Under the pieces are notes generated by a model. It did no database searches and was not told the DNA's origin. It saw nothing but the letters and a program-made list of their open reading frames with translations. Of a DNA stretch of 64,000 nucleotides, positions 35,391-46,689 are shown piece by piece. Where the stretch lies: positions 2,170,001 to 2,234,000 of the forward strand of contig BTPP01000008.1 of assembly GCA_037102815.1 (NCBI GenBank). The letters are read 5' to 3'. The stretch's first letter is position 1. Every line of letters begins with the position of its first letter. The stretch comes from Neurospora intermedia (taxonomy: Eukaryota > Ascomycota > Sordariomycetes > Sordariales > Sordariaceae). The position numbers and the translations under genes are program-made.

Positions 35391-38300
35391 GGTGTACTGG
35401 ACTGGACTGCCAGAAATATCTTGCTTAGTGCTCTGTCTCATCGAGTTAGTTCATCACACGCAACTAATCTCCTAATTCTTTTTCACTCCCCAAACATTGG
35501 ACAGGTCTCTACACTAGACATGCCATTTGAACTTTCACCTTTCACCTCTCACTCTAGCCTAACCGATGGCTCTTCCGCAAGTGACCACGCACATCTTAGC
35601 ACGACATAATCACCTAGCTAGCTCTTTCAAATAAAAACCCAAAATGTTGCAATCCACTCAAGCGTCTGACATTCAACTTATCATCACATTCACCCTGAAC
35701 CAAACAAGAGGAAACCTCAACTCAACCACCTACTCCCCCCCCAGCTATTTTCAAGGCAGAAGGCGATGATAACGGAGGCCGTACTTGTAAGAAAGATGTA
35801 AGCCTTTAAGATGGACGTGGTGATGATGTTGTAGACCTCTGACAACTCTAATAATGACGAGTATCAAAATATGAGTTACAAGGAAGCCTTACGGTTCCCT
35901 TGCCCGCTTACTCGGTGAACCTTAGACTCTCTACGTACAGTTACTGCAGCTGAGACCATAAACCACACTACCGCACAGTCCACCCCGTGCCTTCCAGGTT
36001 CCTCCTTCACGGGTGCAAACACCATGGCATCGGATGAAATCTTCAACTGGACCGCCTGCCGCCTGAGCCCCGCCGCACTTGCCATTGATAAAGGGCCAAT
36101 CCAGGCCGAGTTAGCAGGATCTCCACGAGACCAGATTAACTCAACTGGTCCCATTGAGGGTCTCTTCAGTGTGCCGCACCACCCCCGGTCCACGAAGAGG
36201 TCCCGCGTTCGAGTCGGTTGTGCGTCGCGGTTTCTTCGAGCAAGGCTTGGGTTGTCGGATGTCGACACGTGCCTCCGTCATCGCTCCCGAGGAGAAAGGA
36301 AAGGAGTTTAGTGGCTTTGTAGTATCAATTCTTTTTTCTTTCTTTTTTTTTCCTTTTTTTCCTTTGTTTTTTGGGGGGGTTTTTCTTTCCATTCATGGGT
36401 TTGCCATTCAGCCGTTACTCAACATTTAGGTGGTCAACTGGGAAAGTAATTAGTGGAAATGGGTGATGACTGCCAAATAGCTGCGAGATCTGTGCCTGTA
36501 TACAGGTAGTCAGGTCAGCCCAAAGGAAAGTACGGAAAGCCGGAAGCGGGACGGGTGTAGCCTTCATGAGCACCTCAAGTACTGTGTCGGGCTACTATTC
36601 CTCTGCGTGAATCAATACAAGTGCTTACGACCAGATAACGTACCACAGACGGAAGTGATGAGGAATAGGGATCAGCATTCAGGGACAGACAATGACTGGT
36701 CATGTCCAAGCATCATCGTGATGTGAGCATTCACTGCCGTGTCTCCATTGTCTGCCAAATTTCCCACATGAGCAAAACGCCCCGAGTGTCTCCGTCTCTG
36801 GGTGCCGCTTCCTGGTTCCGAATCTCCGAGCATGTAAATGACTGGCGAGCTCTGTCGTTTATTGGCTCTGGGTTAGGCTTGTGCTGCTGTATGAGGGTGT
36901 CATGTTATCCGAGACACGGCCTCTTGGTGATCCGTCTCTTCCTTATTTAGCGCTAGACTTTCTGCCACGCCCACCAGTCATGCAGATGTGGTCACTTCGA
37001 GTAGGTTCTGGGATGCCATATCGCAATCACATATAGCCTCGTCCATGAGGAATGGCTGTCCCTCCTTCGCCATGTTCTGCTGTTTTGGGAAACCACATCG
37101 TACGGCATACCCAATGTTCAAGCAGGACAGAGTGGATTACCTGGTTCGTTGGTGGCCATGGTAAGGCAGGAATGATCCATTGGGTGGCGATGCTTCTCTA
37201 GTCATCATTAGCCATGTGAGGATCATATTGGTACCGATGTTGGGCCTTGGTGATGGCCCCAGATGCGGTACGCCATGAATCCATTCTCCTCTCGGGTCCT
37301 TCATTGCTGAATGGTTGAGGTCGTGACTGCACACATGACCAAAAGTAACATCGGGATGGTGAGCCATGAGAATTCATGAGCCCATGTCTCTCGATAACCG
37401 CCCGGGGCCCCAAACCCCGCACCTTTGTCAATGCCGTTGGCTACCCGTGTGTCCATTTGATAGTGACGCTGACAGGATGATTTCATGCAACCATTCTCGA
37501 TACCATGTGCCCACGTCTGGTCCCTCCAGGGGGCCATCGATTGCTGAAGTGAGGGGGCCTCTTTGCACAGAGAAGCTGCCTCACAAGCAGAGTAACGCTG
37601 CCTCTAGACAAGATCTCAGACTGCCTTGACGAAAGTACGGGGTGGGAAAGTCCCATTCCCGGCGGTTACCAAACTTGCCGTCTATGCAATCTTGCGGTTG
37701 TGATGACGGCATGACAGGGACTCAACCTCCGGCTCGAAGACTGTGACGGACGGTCTGGTATCTACCCCTGCTCGGTGTACCAGTACAGACAGATGAAGAG
37801 GGTGTTGGTGTTGATTCTCGGATTTGTATCCCAAAGCAGTTCACTGCAGAGTCGAAAGTTAGCTTCACGCTTTATCTTGGTGAAGTTGTCGGGAGGGATG
37901 GTGGAGTTGCACGACACAGTATACGGTGCGTCAACTCAGGGGAACAAACACTCATCGGTTGCCTGGCAGCGCGAAATGTTAATAAGACGATAGACAGTAG
38001 CAGTAGCAACCTGAGGTGGGCTCGCATGAATAATGCCCTGTCTTGTTCACATGACTTTAGTTCGGTAAGCTCGTGATGGTCCCTTCTTTGTAGGAGTTTA
38101 GATGACTGACGACTGGAATGGAAGACTAATGTGTCCTTGTTGTGGATAGGGTGAATGGAAGTGCGTTACAGCTGTTTCATCGACGACCTACGCATGAATG
38201 CACACGGATTCAGAACGTCTAGAAGCCTTCCTCAATGATCTTGGCGAGCCAAGTAAACAAATTAAAAGGGGGAATGGGAATCATGAATGGCCCAGCCTGA

Positions 38301-41300
38301 AACAAACAAGCAAGCAAACAAACAAATATCAACTGGATTTAGAGGGCCATCGAAAATTCTTCGATGATCCGCTTCCACTCTCACGCACGCATGTTTTAAT
38401 GCGCACGGTCTCGATTCGTCGCGTGAGGCGCCATTCAGCCATGCTGGACGTTCGGTTGTGTGATTAAATGGTGGTGATGTTGGATCCCTGCGGCAAAATG
38501 ACCGAGGCCTGGCTGAAGACTCCAAATTGAGAAGAGCATGGTAGTCAGAGGTAACTGAATGAGAAGAATGGTTGGGTATCAGAGGTTCGGTTCGCAATGG
38601 CCACAGTGTCGGTTTATGGGGGAACCAACTTGAAGTTCGAGGTTGTCAAGTGGAAAGGTCTGGAGCTGCCAGAGACACTCGACGAGCGTTGATGGAAGAA
38701 GAGATTTCAAAGAGCCAAAAGAGGGGAGCTCAGAGTCAACTCTACTAGTCCCTGTTGATCGTCCCTTCTCGGAACAAAACTTTCTTCCCAATCCGTGACT
38801 TCCAATCTGATTTGGACAAGATCAAACATTCGGGAAGGAATGACCTCGAGGCAGAGCTGCCCTCTGCCTTTTCCATTTGATACCGTCTGTGCGCACCTTC
38901 TAGTATTAAATGCTTAGTCTGAAGAGAAATAACCCCACCTTACCAAACTCAACCACACTGTGACTTCCTTGCTGCTATTTCTAGGTACTTAGTCACTTCA
39001 CCCTTTCATTAACCGGATCGTGACATTTCCGTTGCGGCTCATTAAACCTCTTCTTCATGTGCAAGTGTCCATCGCCGTCTCTTTTTTTTTCCTTTCCCTA
39101 CGTTGCCTTTGCAATCAAGCCCAGGCCCTGAAGAACTCGGGGTGTCTGGCAGTTGCAGAAAATCAAGACTCGCCGTCGTGGTATCAGTCAGCTACACGAG
39201 ATGCAATGCTTGTGACAAGGGAGTGTGAAGGTGTTGTGGAAGAGGGAGTGCGCCTGCAGGGGACGAGTATAGGTCGTGGCTCGACATATAGCCTCCTCCA
39301 GCAAGGATCCTCGCTCTCCTCCATCCTACCTGTACCTGTCTCACTCACTCTGGCTGACGAGGCACGGAAGCGGAGACTTGCAGTCAAGGCACAACGTCGC
39401 AATGCGGTGGGATTCTGACAAGTCGATAAGAGGTCATCTGTGCCTCTCCCGCGGAAACGGTATGCCCTCTCCGACCACGCTGTCCGACTCGTTGCAGACC
39501 CGGCTTCCGCCGCCCGGAAAGTTGCCGCGTACGGCACGGACCCGCTCCCCTCTCTGGCGACTCGGTAGGTCAAGACAGGTCGACTGTCGAGGAAACTCGA
39601 TGGGATATCTCAACGTGTGGGCGTGAGCTGGCCAAGGGGAAAGCGAGCGGGACCCGATTGCCATCAGACCTTACATTACACCATCTTGTGACGGCATACC
39701 AAGCCTTGGACTCGTTCACACATTAGTCTCCCATTTCAGCCTCCAATTTCGGGCCAGAAAAGGGAAACACATGCACAGGGAGCGGAAACATCGTCAGCCG
39801 AGCTTGGTAAGTCTACGCCTGATAGCACTACAAGGGTATGGCGGGGCACGAGACAGGAAAGGTAGGTCTTGCCGACCGTTACGTCGACATTTATGCCTAC
39901 AGCAGGCAGGTGAGGTCGAAGTCGCGGCTAAGGCCTGGGCATGATGGCGGGCCGCCTGTCTACGCATGTACTGATGATCCCTCCATCAAGATTGAGCTTA
40001 TCACAGGGAAATCTGCAAACGACCTTGGACTGCTGGTATCCCATCTTGGCGGTTGAGGATGGCTTGTCATTGTTGATGGACGCCCGCTAACGGCCTAGTG
40101 GTCGTACCTGGACTAACTATACAAGTTGTGCGATTGTTACATTCTGCTGTACGCTTTCTCTGGGTGGTAGGGCAGTCCGGCGAGGTATCCCGCCTGAATC
40201 CCGTCCCACGCACACCACCCTGTTGCTGACTATTCACTGCTACCATAGCACAAAACAGGACAAGCTGGAATCTGAAATGGCTGCTGTTTTCCACATAGTC
40301 CCGGGCCACAGCTTGAGCATGACAGGTGAAGCGCCACTACTTAGGTGAGGTGACAGTCGCAATTCCGGGTACCGAATGAAGGATCAGCTACCTATCCTCT
40401 CCATGCAAACCCTTCAGCTATACCTAGACTGCACCAACACACATGCTACGGAGCGTTGCCTTTCTTGACTACGCCCGGAGCCAAGATGCTTGTGCTCCTT
40501 GATCGTTTGCAAGTGTCCGTGAGCATGTTGCGACAACAACGTCGCCTGATATTCAAACAAGGCTCCTTGCCTTGTGGTCGCCATGATGGGACATGGTCAT
40601 GATACGCCGGTGGCCTAGTAGCCGTTTTGAGCTCTAGTGGCATTCGTTCGCGGGCGTCAACTAGCTATAGGCTTGGGAAATATACGACAATAATAGAACT
40701 CTATAAATGATCTATTATACAATGACCCGCAACAGCTGCCAGATACAGCACTTGGACATTGCATTTCCAGGAACGAACAACACGCTGACATGTACCTCTA
40801 AACTTGACGTGAGATTGAGAATCAATTCTTCCAAGGCCTCTGCGGCTGATGAGCTAACTTGGACTCCGTCTGACGAACGGGCATTTGCACAGTATGTATC
40901 ACATAGCCGACGGCAGTAGCCAGGAGCCCGGCAGCGGACTTCACTTGACTGCTTGTCAACATTCGATTTCCCGTCGTCTAGACAGGTACCCAAACCGCCC
41001 CAACGTCAGACAGGGGTAGACCTCATAATCACAACAGCGAGATATAGAATGGACAGGCAGCGGTATCCCTTCCTCCCTACACAGTTGAGGGCTTTAATAC
41101 CTGTGTCCAACAGCTGCACAAACGCCAAGTACCGTTTGGGTAGTGTAGAACCAGGGCGGCTGAGTGCGTGTCGGAGACTTAAGATTGCATGGACGGTGCA
41201 GCTTCAACAGAGTGTACAGGGCAGTATGTATTGCGTACCTCTAAAGGTACAACTGCGAGATGCGCGAAACCGCCCAATGAAAAGGCCCGGAGGCAATACT

Positions 41301-41560
41301 GGAACTGAACAAGAGCGATCCCAAAAGCTTGTGAGAAGAGCTCCACACGCACCAGGGCAGGCCTTATGTTACCTTGCACCACTAGGAAACCCTAGCCAGC
41401 TAGTACATACCTGCCATTCTGGGGAAGCAACCTCGCTTTCACGGGCAGTTCACAGGGCGGACAGTTCTCACCCACCTGGTAGGTACATACCTCACCTACT
41501 AACCCAAGCCAAGTCAAGGGAACCTCTCGAGCACACAGACACCGACACGACACGGCCTCG

Positions 41561-41561
<1 letters not shown>

Positions 41562-41597
<36 letters not shown>
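41562..41597. repeat. G36 homopolymer run
   Basis: Thirty-six consecutive G on the plus strand, about 940 bases before the ve-2 start codon. Such a run can form stacked G-quadruplexes and its exact length in an assembly is uncertain. Confidence 0.9.
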
Positions 41598-41598
<1 letters not shown>

Positions 41599-42540
41599 TT
41601 CAAGGGTAGTGGGCAAGGCCATTGACGAGACCTGGAAGTGAGTTGACAAACCGAGGTCTCTTCTTTTCTCAAGTAAGTTACTTCAAAGCAATCACACCAA
41701 GGCATATCCACAAGGCGCAAAAAACACATGCCTCACTTGCTTCTCTCTCTTTTTCAAGTCAGTTCACTTTCAACGTGAAACCCGCCTTGGAAAAAGTCAA
41801 CAAACTTTTCTCGGATCCGACCCAATCACCGTCATCGTCATCGTCATCTCACTATAAGTTCAAGCTGGCCTGACTCTGCCAAATCATCATCCAGCATTCC
41901 ATGACCCTCCCCTCCCGTTACATACCCTACTGCATTCCCGACTCCCGTCAGCCTGGACTGGACTGGACTGTCTGCTAAGTAAAGGTACCTAAAAGGTGCC
42001 CCACGCGGCTGCCGTTCCTTCGGTGCCACTGACCGAACCCGCCCCTCATCCACCACTCGCGGCTCTCCACAAAAACCCATCTCCAACCCATCAGAGAGGT
42101 ACCGCAACAGCTCCGGCTCCAGGGTTCCTGAACTTCCTGACAACTTAAGCGATCATCACATTGTGTACCTTTCCTTGCTTGCTTGCCCTTTCCCAAGATC
42201 TGTCGTCAGCACTTTGTACTGTCTTGTTTGGAATAAGGACTTTAACAAAAGCTCTTGTACGCCCACTCCCCTTGCGCCATCAAATATCAACCGTGGTTCA
42301 ACTTCTCTTGGTTAAGACAAAAAAAAGACCCCTCCGACTTTTAGTTCCTAGAACCGGACTCGAGTCCGCTCCAGCTTCACAGGGGATCATCAATTGCGCG
42401 CCGGCATCACCTACCTCTACCCACCTACCCACCTATCCACCCACCTACCGACCTAGCGCCGACAAGAAGCAACAGATACATAGCTCTAGGTCATTACAGC
42501 CAGATTGGAGACAGAAAACAAAAGGGAACAGACAAAAAAG

Positions 42541-44488
42541 ATGCAACCGTATACTTCGAACCTACCGCACCAGCTGCCGCCCGACCACGGCTATCACCAC
42601 GATCCTCACGCGACTCCATATCCCCCGCGTCATCACCAATTGCAGCAGCAACACCAACTCCCCTCCATGGCCCCTCCCAGCGTGCCACCGCCGCACCATA
42701 CAAACCCATACCAAGATCCCACCATGTCCGGCTCCGCGCCGTCGGTTCCTCCTCATGCTCCCCCCGGCCCCGGCGGTTCCAGTCACGGCGATGGAAGCGG
42801 CCACGCCGGCCAATTACAATCAACCCCGCCATCCCACCAGCAGCTACACGAACGAGCGCCCTTGACGGCCGAGGAAAGGATGCAGCAGGAGCAAAACTTG
42901 AAGCCATACTCGGGGACCGACAGTCAGGGGAGGATGTATTCGTGAGTTTTGACCTACATACAACCAACCCTTGGTCCCGGCGATCTTTCCGTTTGCGATC
43001 GGCAGTGTCAAAGACAGAGGAGAAGGAGCCAAGAGACAAGAGACAGAAAAGACAGCAGGGCTAACCCGGTCTCATCCCATGCCATAGGCTCGAAGTTGTG
43101 CAACAACCACAACGTGCACGAATGTGTGGTTTTGGTGATAAGGTATGGATGGCTTGCTTATGTCTGGCTGCTGCTGTGGGCGGGCTGCTGGCACATCGCA
43201 CATTGGCACTCACACATTCGGTCCCTCCAACCAGTGTAGCCTATCGCGTTGTGTTTCGCTCTAGAACAAACGGATTGATCGGTGGCTTACAGATGACATG
43301 GAATAACAGGATCGAAGACCTATCACACCCCCTCCCTGTGTCAAGCTGGTCATTAGAGATGCGAAAACCGGGAAAGAAATTGATTGCAAGTTAGTAACTT
43401 TGGTCCCTGAACCACTAGAGCTGATGATGACTGACATGGATGTTACAGTGAAATCGAATACTCAATGTTCATCTGCAACGTCAGCCTATACACAGAAGAC
43501 GCCCTAAAGGAAGTAAATCTCGTCCGACACACGACCTCAACGCCCTCCATCTCGTCTACCACCCCAGCTTCGTACGCCTCCCTCGAGCAAACGACGCCCG
43601 CTTATTCGCATATTCTGCCGTCGAATCGAGATGTGGGCTATGGGCATCACCAGGGGATGCCCTACCAAGGGAACCCGGGCATGAATCCGTATGATATGCA
43701 GACAAGTCCTTACCACGGTATGCAGCCCCTGATTCCGCGACATTTCACAGTAAATGCTAACAATGACACCAGCTGGCTTTGTGAACGGCAACCCCTACGG
43801 CGCCCCCGCCCCTTCGCACTACCAATACAACCAACCACTTCCACCTCAGCCCGGGCCTTACGGCGCCCCGCGAGGTCCTTACGACCACCCAGCTCAGTAT
43901 GGTGGCATGCATGGTGGTGTAGGCGGACCTCTGCAGCACAGGATGTCGGTCAGCAGTACTAGTGGGCAGGGCGGACAGCAGCCTCAGGGCATGTTCACGA
44001 GGAACCTGATTGGAAGCCTAGTGTGCAGCGCCTTCAGGCTGACGGACACAAACGATAAGATTGGGATTTGGTTCGTGATGCAGGACTTGAGTGTGAGGAC
44101 TGAGGGTGTTTTTAGGTGAGTATTTCTGTGCTTTCTTCTTACCCCTTCATCTCCCCATATTTTCTTTTCCGTCTTACCACATCCTCTCCCCAGCTGGGAC
44201 AGAACTGACAAAATCTCAAACAGGCTCCAATTCTCCTTCGTCAACGTTGGCCTCCCCACTCCCCTTCCTTCAGGGTCATCCGGTTCGAGCACGGGTATCA
44301 ACCAATCCAAGGCTCCGATCCTCGCTTCCGTCTTCAGCGAGCCGTTCCAGGTCTTTAGCGCCAAGAAATTCCCGGGAGTGTGCGACAGCACGGCACTCAG
44401 CAAGTGTTTTGCGACGCAGGGTATCAAGATACCCATCAGAAAGGAGGGGGCGAATAGTAAGAATAATGAGGATGATGATGATTATTAA
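42541..44488 (+). CDS. ve-2: Velvet-family regulator VelB / VE-2
   Basis: Six exons: 42541..42941, 43088..43142, 43310..43389, 43449..43717, 43773..44115 and 44224..44488, giving 470 residues. All splice sites follow the GT..AG rule with CTAAC/CTGAC-type branches. The velvet domain starts at YSLEVVQQPQRARMCGFGDK and continues DRRPITPPPCVKLVI, then NVSLYTEDALKEVNLVRH. It is split by a Pro/Tyr/Gly-rich insertion of about 150 residues (PYGAPAPSHYQYNQ), which is the VelB hallmark, and resumes at GMFTRNLIGSLVCSAFRL through VFSAKKFPGVCDSTALSKCF. VelB dimerises with VeA or VosA and links development, light response and secondary metabolism in filamentous fungi; it acts in cytoplasm and nucleus. The N-terminal 120 residues are Pro/His/Gln-rich. 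The ATG at 42541 is the first in this frame after an AAAAAAG leader. Confidence 0.95.
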
Positions 44489-46689
44489 GGTGGTGATTTT
44501 GGATATGGTCTAGCTTGGCGAAAATGAGATGGCCATTGTGAAAGAGGGGACATCGAGCAGTGTGTGGATAAACGATCCAACGTTGACGGGAATAATGGAT
44601 TCTCGACCCACACTGCCAGTTACTTTGTCAAAGCTGCCGTCCGCTGCCGTCCGGCCCAACCTCGACGACCACGATCAGATACGGCAAGTTTGGGAGTTAC
44701 AATTGGAGGGAGGGAGAGACGAAAAGACAGGACAGGATGAAGCAGGGAGCACGAAGATGAGCGAGGCTTCGGGGATTTACGAACATTGATGATGTTGGTG
44801 TGACGATCAACTACGAGCAATGTCCTTCTGAAGATATCTTGATCTGAAGAATATGTTGAACAGGACAGGAAGATACGAAAGGCATGATTCTCCCATGGGT
44901 TTTTTAGGACTTGGAGTATGCGAAAAGGACCGGAATGGAATGGAATGGGATGGAATGGATTGGATTTGAGCAGGTAGCTGATGGATACTATTTTTTGTTT
45001 TGTTTTTTCTCTTCTTTGCTTTTCTTATTGTATTGTGTGCTAGACTCACTTTCAACATCACGCCAAATAGGGGCGTTTTTGTACATACATACCTAACTTC
45101 GTAACCTTTTACTTTTGATCTTTCTTTTTCGCGAGATATCTGGCTTACATAATGGAACAGAGGGAGAGGGGAGGCGCTGGCGGCTTTTTTCTTGTTTTTG
45201 TTTTTCTTTTTCTGGTTCCACTATCTATCTATTCGTTTACTTACTAGTTGTGTTTTATAGTCTACTTCTACTTACTAGTTCCAGGTCTAGTTCTAGGTAC
45301 AGGTCTAGGTATAGGTACCTAGCCAATGTCGGTTCTTCCTTGCCTTCCTTGCCTTACTTGTTCTTCTTTGCCTGCTTCTTTGCCTCCTTATTCTTGCCTT
45401 CCTTTTCAGTATTGTCGGTTTGCTTCTTCCTCACGCACTAATCACGTAACATCATCATATGTATATCGATAGAATGGACTGACCCTACCATACACACACA
45501 CCCACACACACGTATCGGCCACCACCTTTACTTCCCAGACTAACATTTCTAGGAAACAACGAGAAAATCTGAGAACTCCTAACAACTGAAAACCGAATTA
45601 TGTTTATTATTTTACCATATCATACCACACCAATATGCAACACCACACAAGTACTCACTCTTATTAAGTATGTCCATACTACGTACACTACACCAATACT
45701 CACTATTGTTATGTACATCTACACTACACGATACTGCACAATACTATACTGTATAATCAATCAATCCATCCTTCCGTCCAATGATCTCGAGCTGAATCGA
45801 ACTGAACTGAACTGAACTACACCAAACTGAACTGAACTACACCAAACTGAACTGAACTAAATAAAACTAAACTGGACTGACATCCTTCCATCCCAAATTG
45901 AGCTGAACTAGACTGAACCAAACCAAGCTGAATTAAACCAAGCTGAACTGAACCGAACCATAACAGTACTCAAACCGCAATGTACCCAAGGTAGTGTAAT
46001 TACTCTACATGCGCTTACTTGAGTTGTCAGTCGTACAATCTCCGTTCGGATCGGAAGGGCACAGAAGGCAACGGAACGGAAAGGCACGGAACGGAAGGGC
46101 GGAAAGTTAGGAAGGAAAGGCAGGAAAGGTCGTTTACAACGCCGGGGACAGACCGCTGGGGACACAAGAGGTAAGTGAGTTGATAGCGGCCGGTTGTAGG
46201 CTCGCATCTCAAATGTATGACAATTGCCTGTTCCTCTGAGCTGTTGATACCTACTTACCTCTACCTATCTAATAAGACCGGAAGGGACAGATGGACCATA
46301 TGGATGTCGAGTGTTTTTGGAAGTGTCTTGATTCTTGGTGCGTATCAAAATGTGTCTGTCTATGTACGACGGCATGTCTATGTAATGGATACTAATGCCG
46401 ATGACGAGGACTTTTATGCCCTCTCCTCCCCTTTTTTTGTCTTGATGTAAACAGGTAAACAAAACCAGACAAATACCCAAACGCCAAACACCAACCCTTA
46501 TCCTGGGCTACATTGAATCCAAACACCTTTCCTATGATATACTTTTGAATGCTCTTTCAAACACGCCATGCCATGCCATGCTCCGTCCATACTTAACAAT
46601 GCTTCCTTCTCCAACAACGCAACACAACCCATTTATAAAGCCGACTCGTCCAAATCATCAACAACTTTCCAGTACTATCCCAAACACAA
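44489..46689. other. Convergent intergenic region, ve-2 and cdc6 3' ends
   Basis: Holds the 3' untranslated regions of both flanking genes. Low-complexity content includes overlapping GGAATGGAATGGGATGG units (about 44933-44962), TC/TTCC-rich strips (about 45340-45440) and a degenerate RACTGA pentamer field (about 45790-45962). No coding frame is supported. Confidence 0.65.
45790..45962. repeat. Degenerate ACTGA pentamer field
   Basis: More than a dozen ACTGA or close variants (ACTAA, GCTGA, ACCGA, ACCAA) in loose tandem, some arranged in higher-order units of about 25 bases containing ACTACACCAAACTGAACTGA. It looks like an old expanded and mutated microsatellite. Confidence 0.8.

Larger units (their letters stand above)
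32366..42540. other. 10.2-kb gene-free region upstream of ve-2
   Basis: I see no supported gene. Candidate frames are short, mostly begin at TTG or GTG, lack domains and lack matching splice sites. Simple-sequence features are frequent: five GCACT units (32861-32885), A runs at about 33122-33147 and 35067-35104, a 32-T run (35357-35388) and a 36-G run (41562-41597). The part next to 42541 is presumably the ve-2 promoter and a long leader; it holds several short upstream ATGs. The left end should contain the DUF3602 promoter. Unspliced or spliced noncoding transcripts cannot be excluded from sequence alone. Confidence 0.6.

Noticed and set aside
36120-36240. tRNA-like fragment with a GTTCGAGTC loop motif
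   Set aside because: No matching A box, acceptor stem or anticodon arm could be folded; only a 6-bp hairpin near 36131 is clear.
36024-36311. ATG frame of 95 codons in the gene-free region, starting MASDEIFNWTACRL
   Set aside because: Start context is good but the frame is short, has no domain and its second half reads like random sequence.
39020-39573. Overlapping frames of about 130 codons on both strands
   Set aside because: Non-ATG starts, no domain, and equal coding appearance on both strands indicates composition rather than a gene.
40953-41609. 218-codon plus-strand frame before ve-2
   Set aside because: It begins at TTG, runs through the G36 run (poly-Gly) and shows no conserved features.
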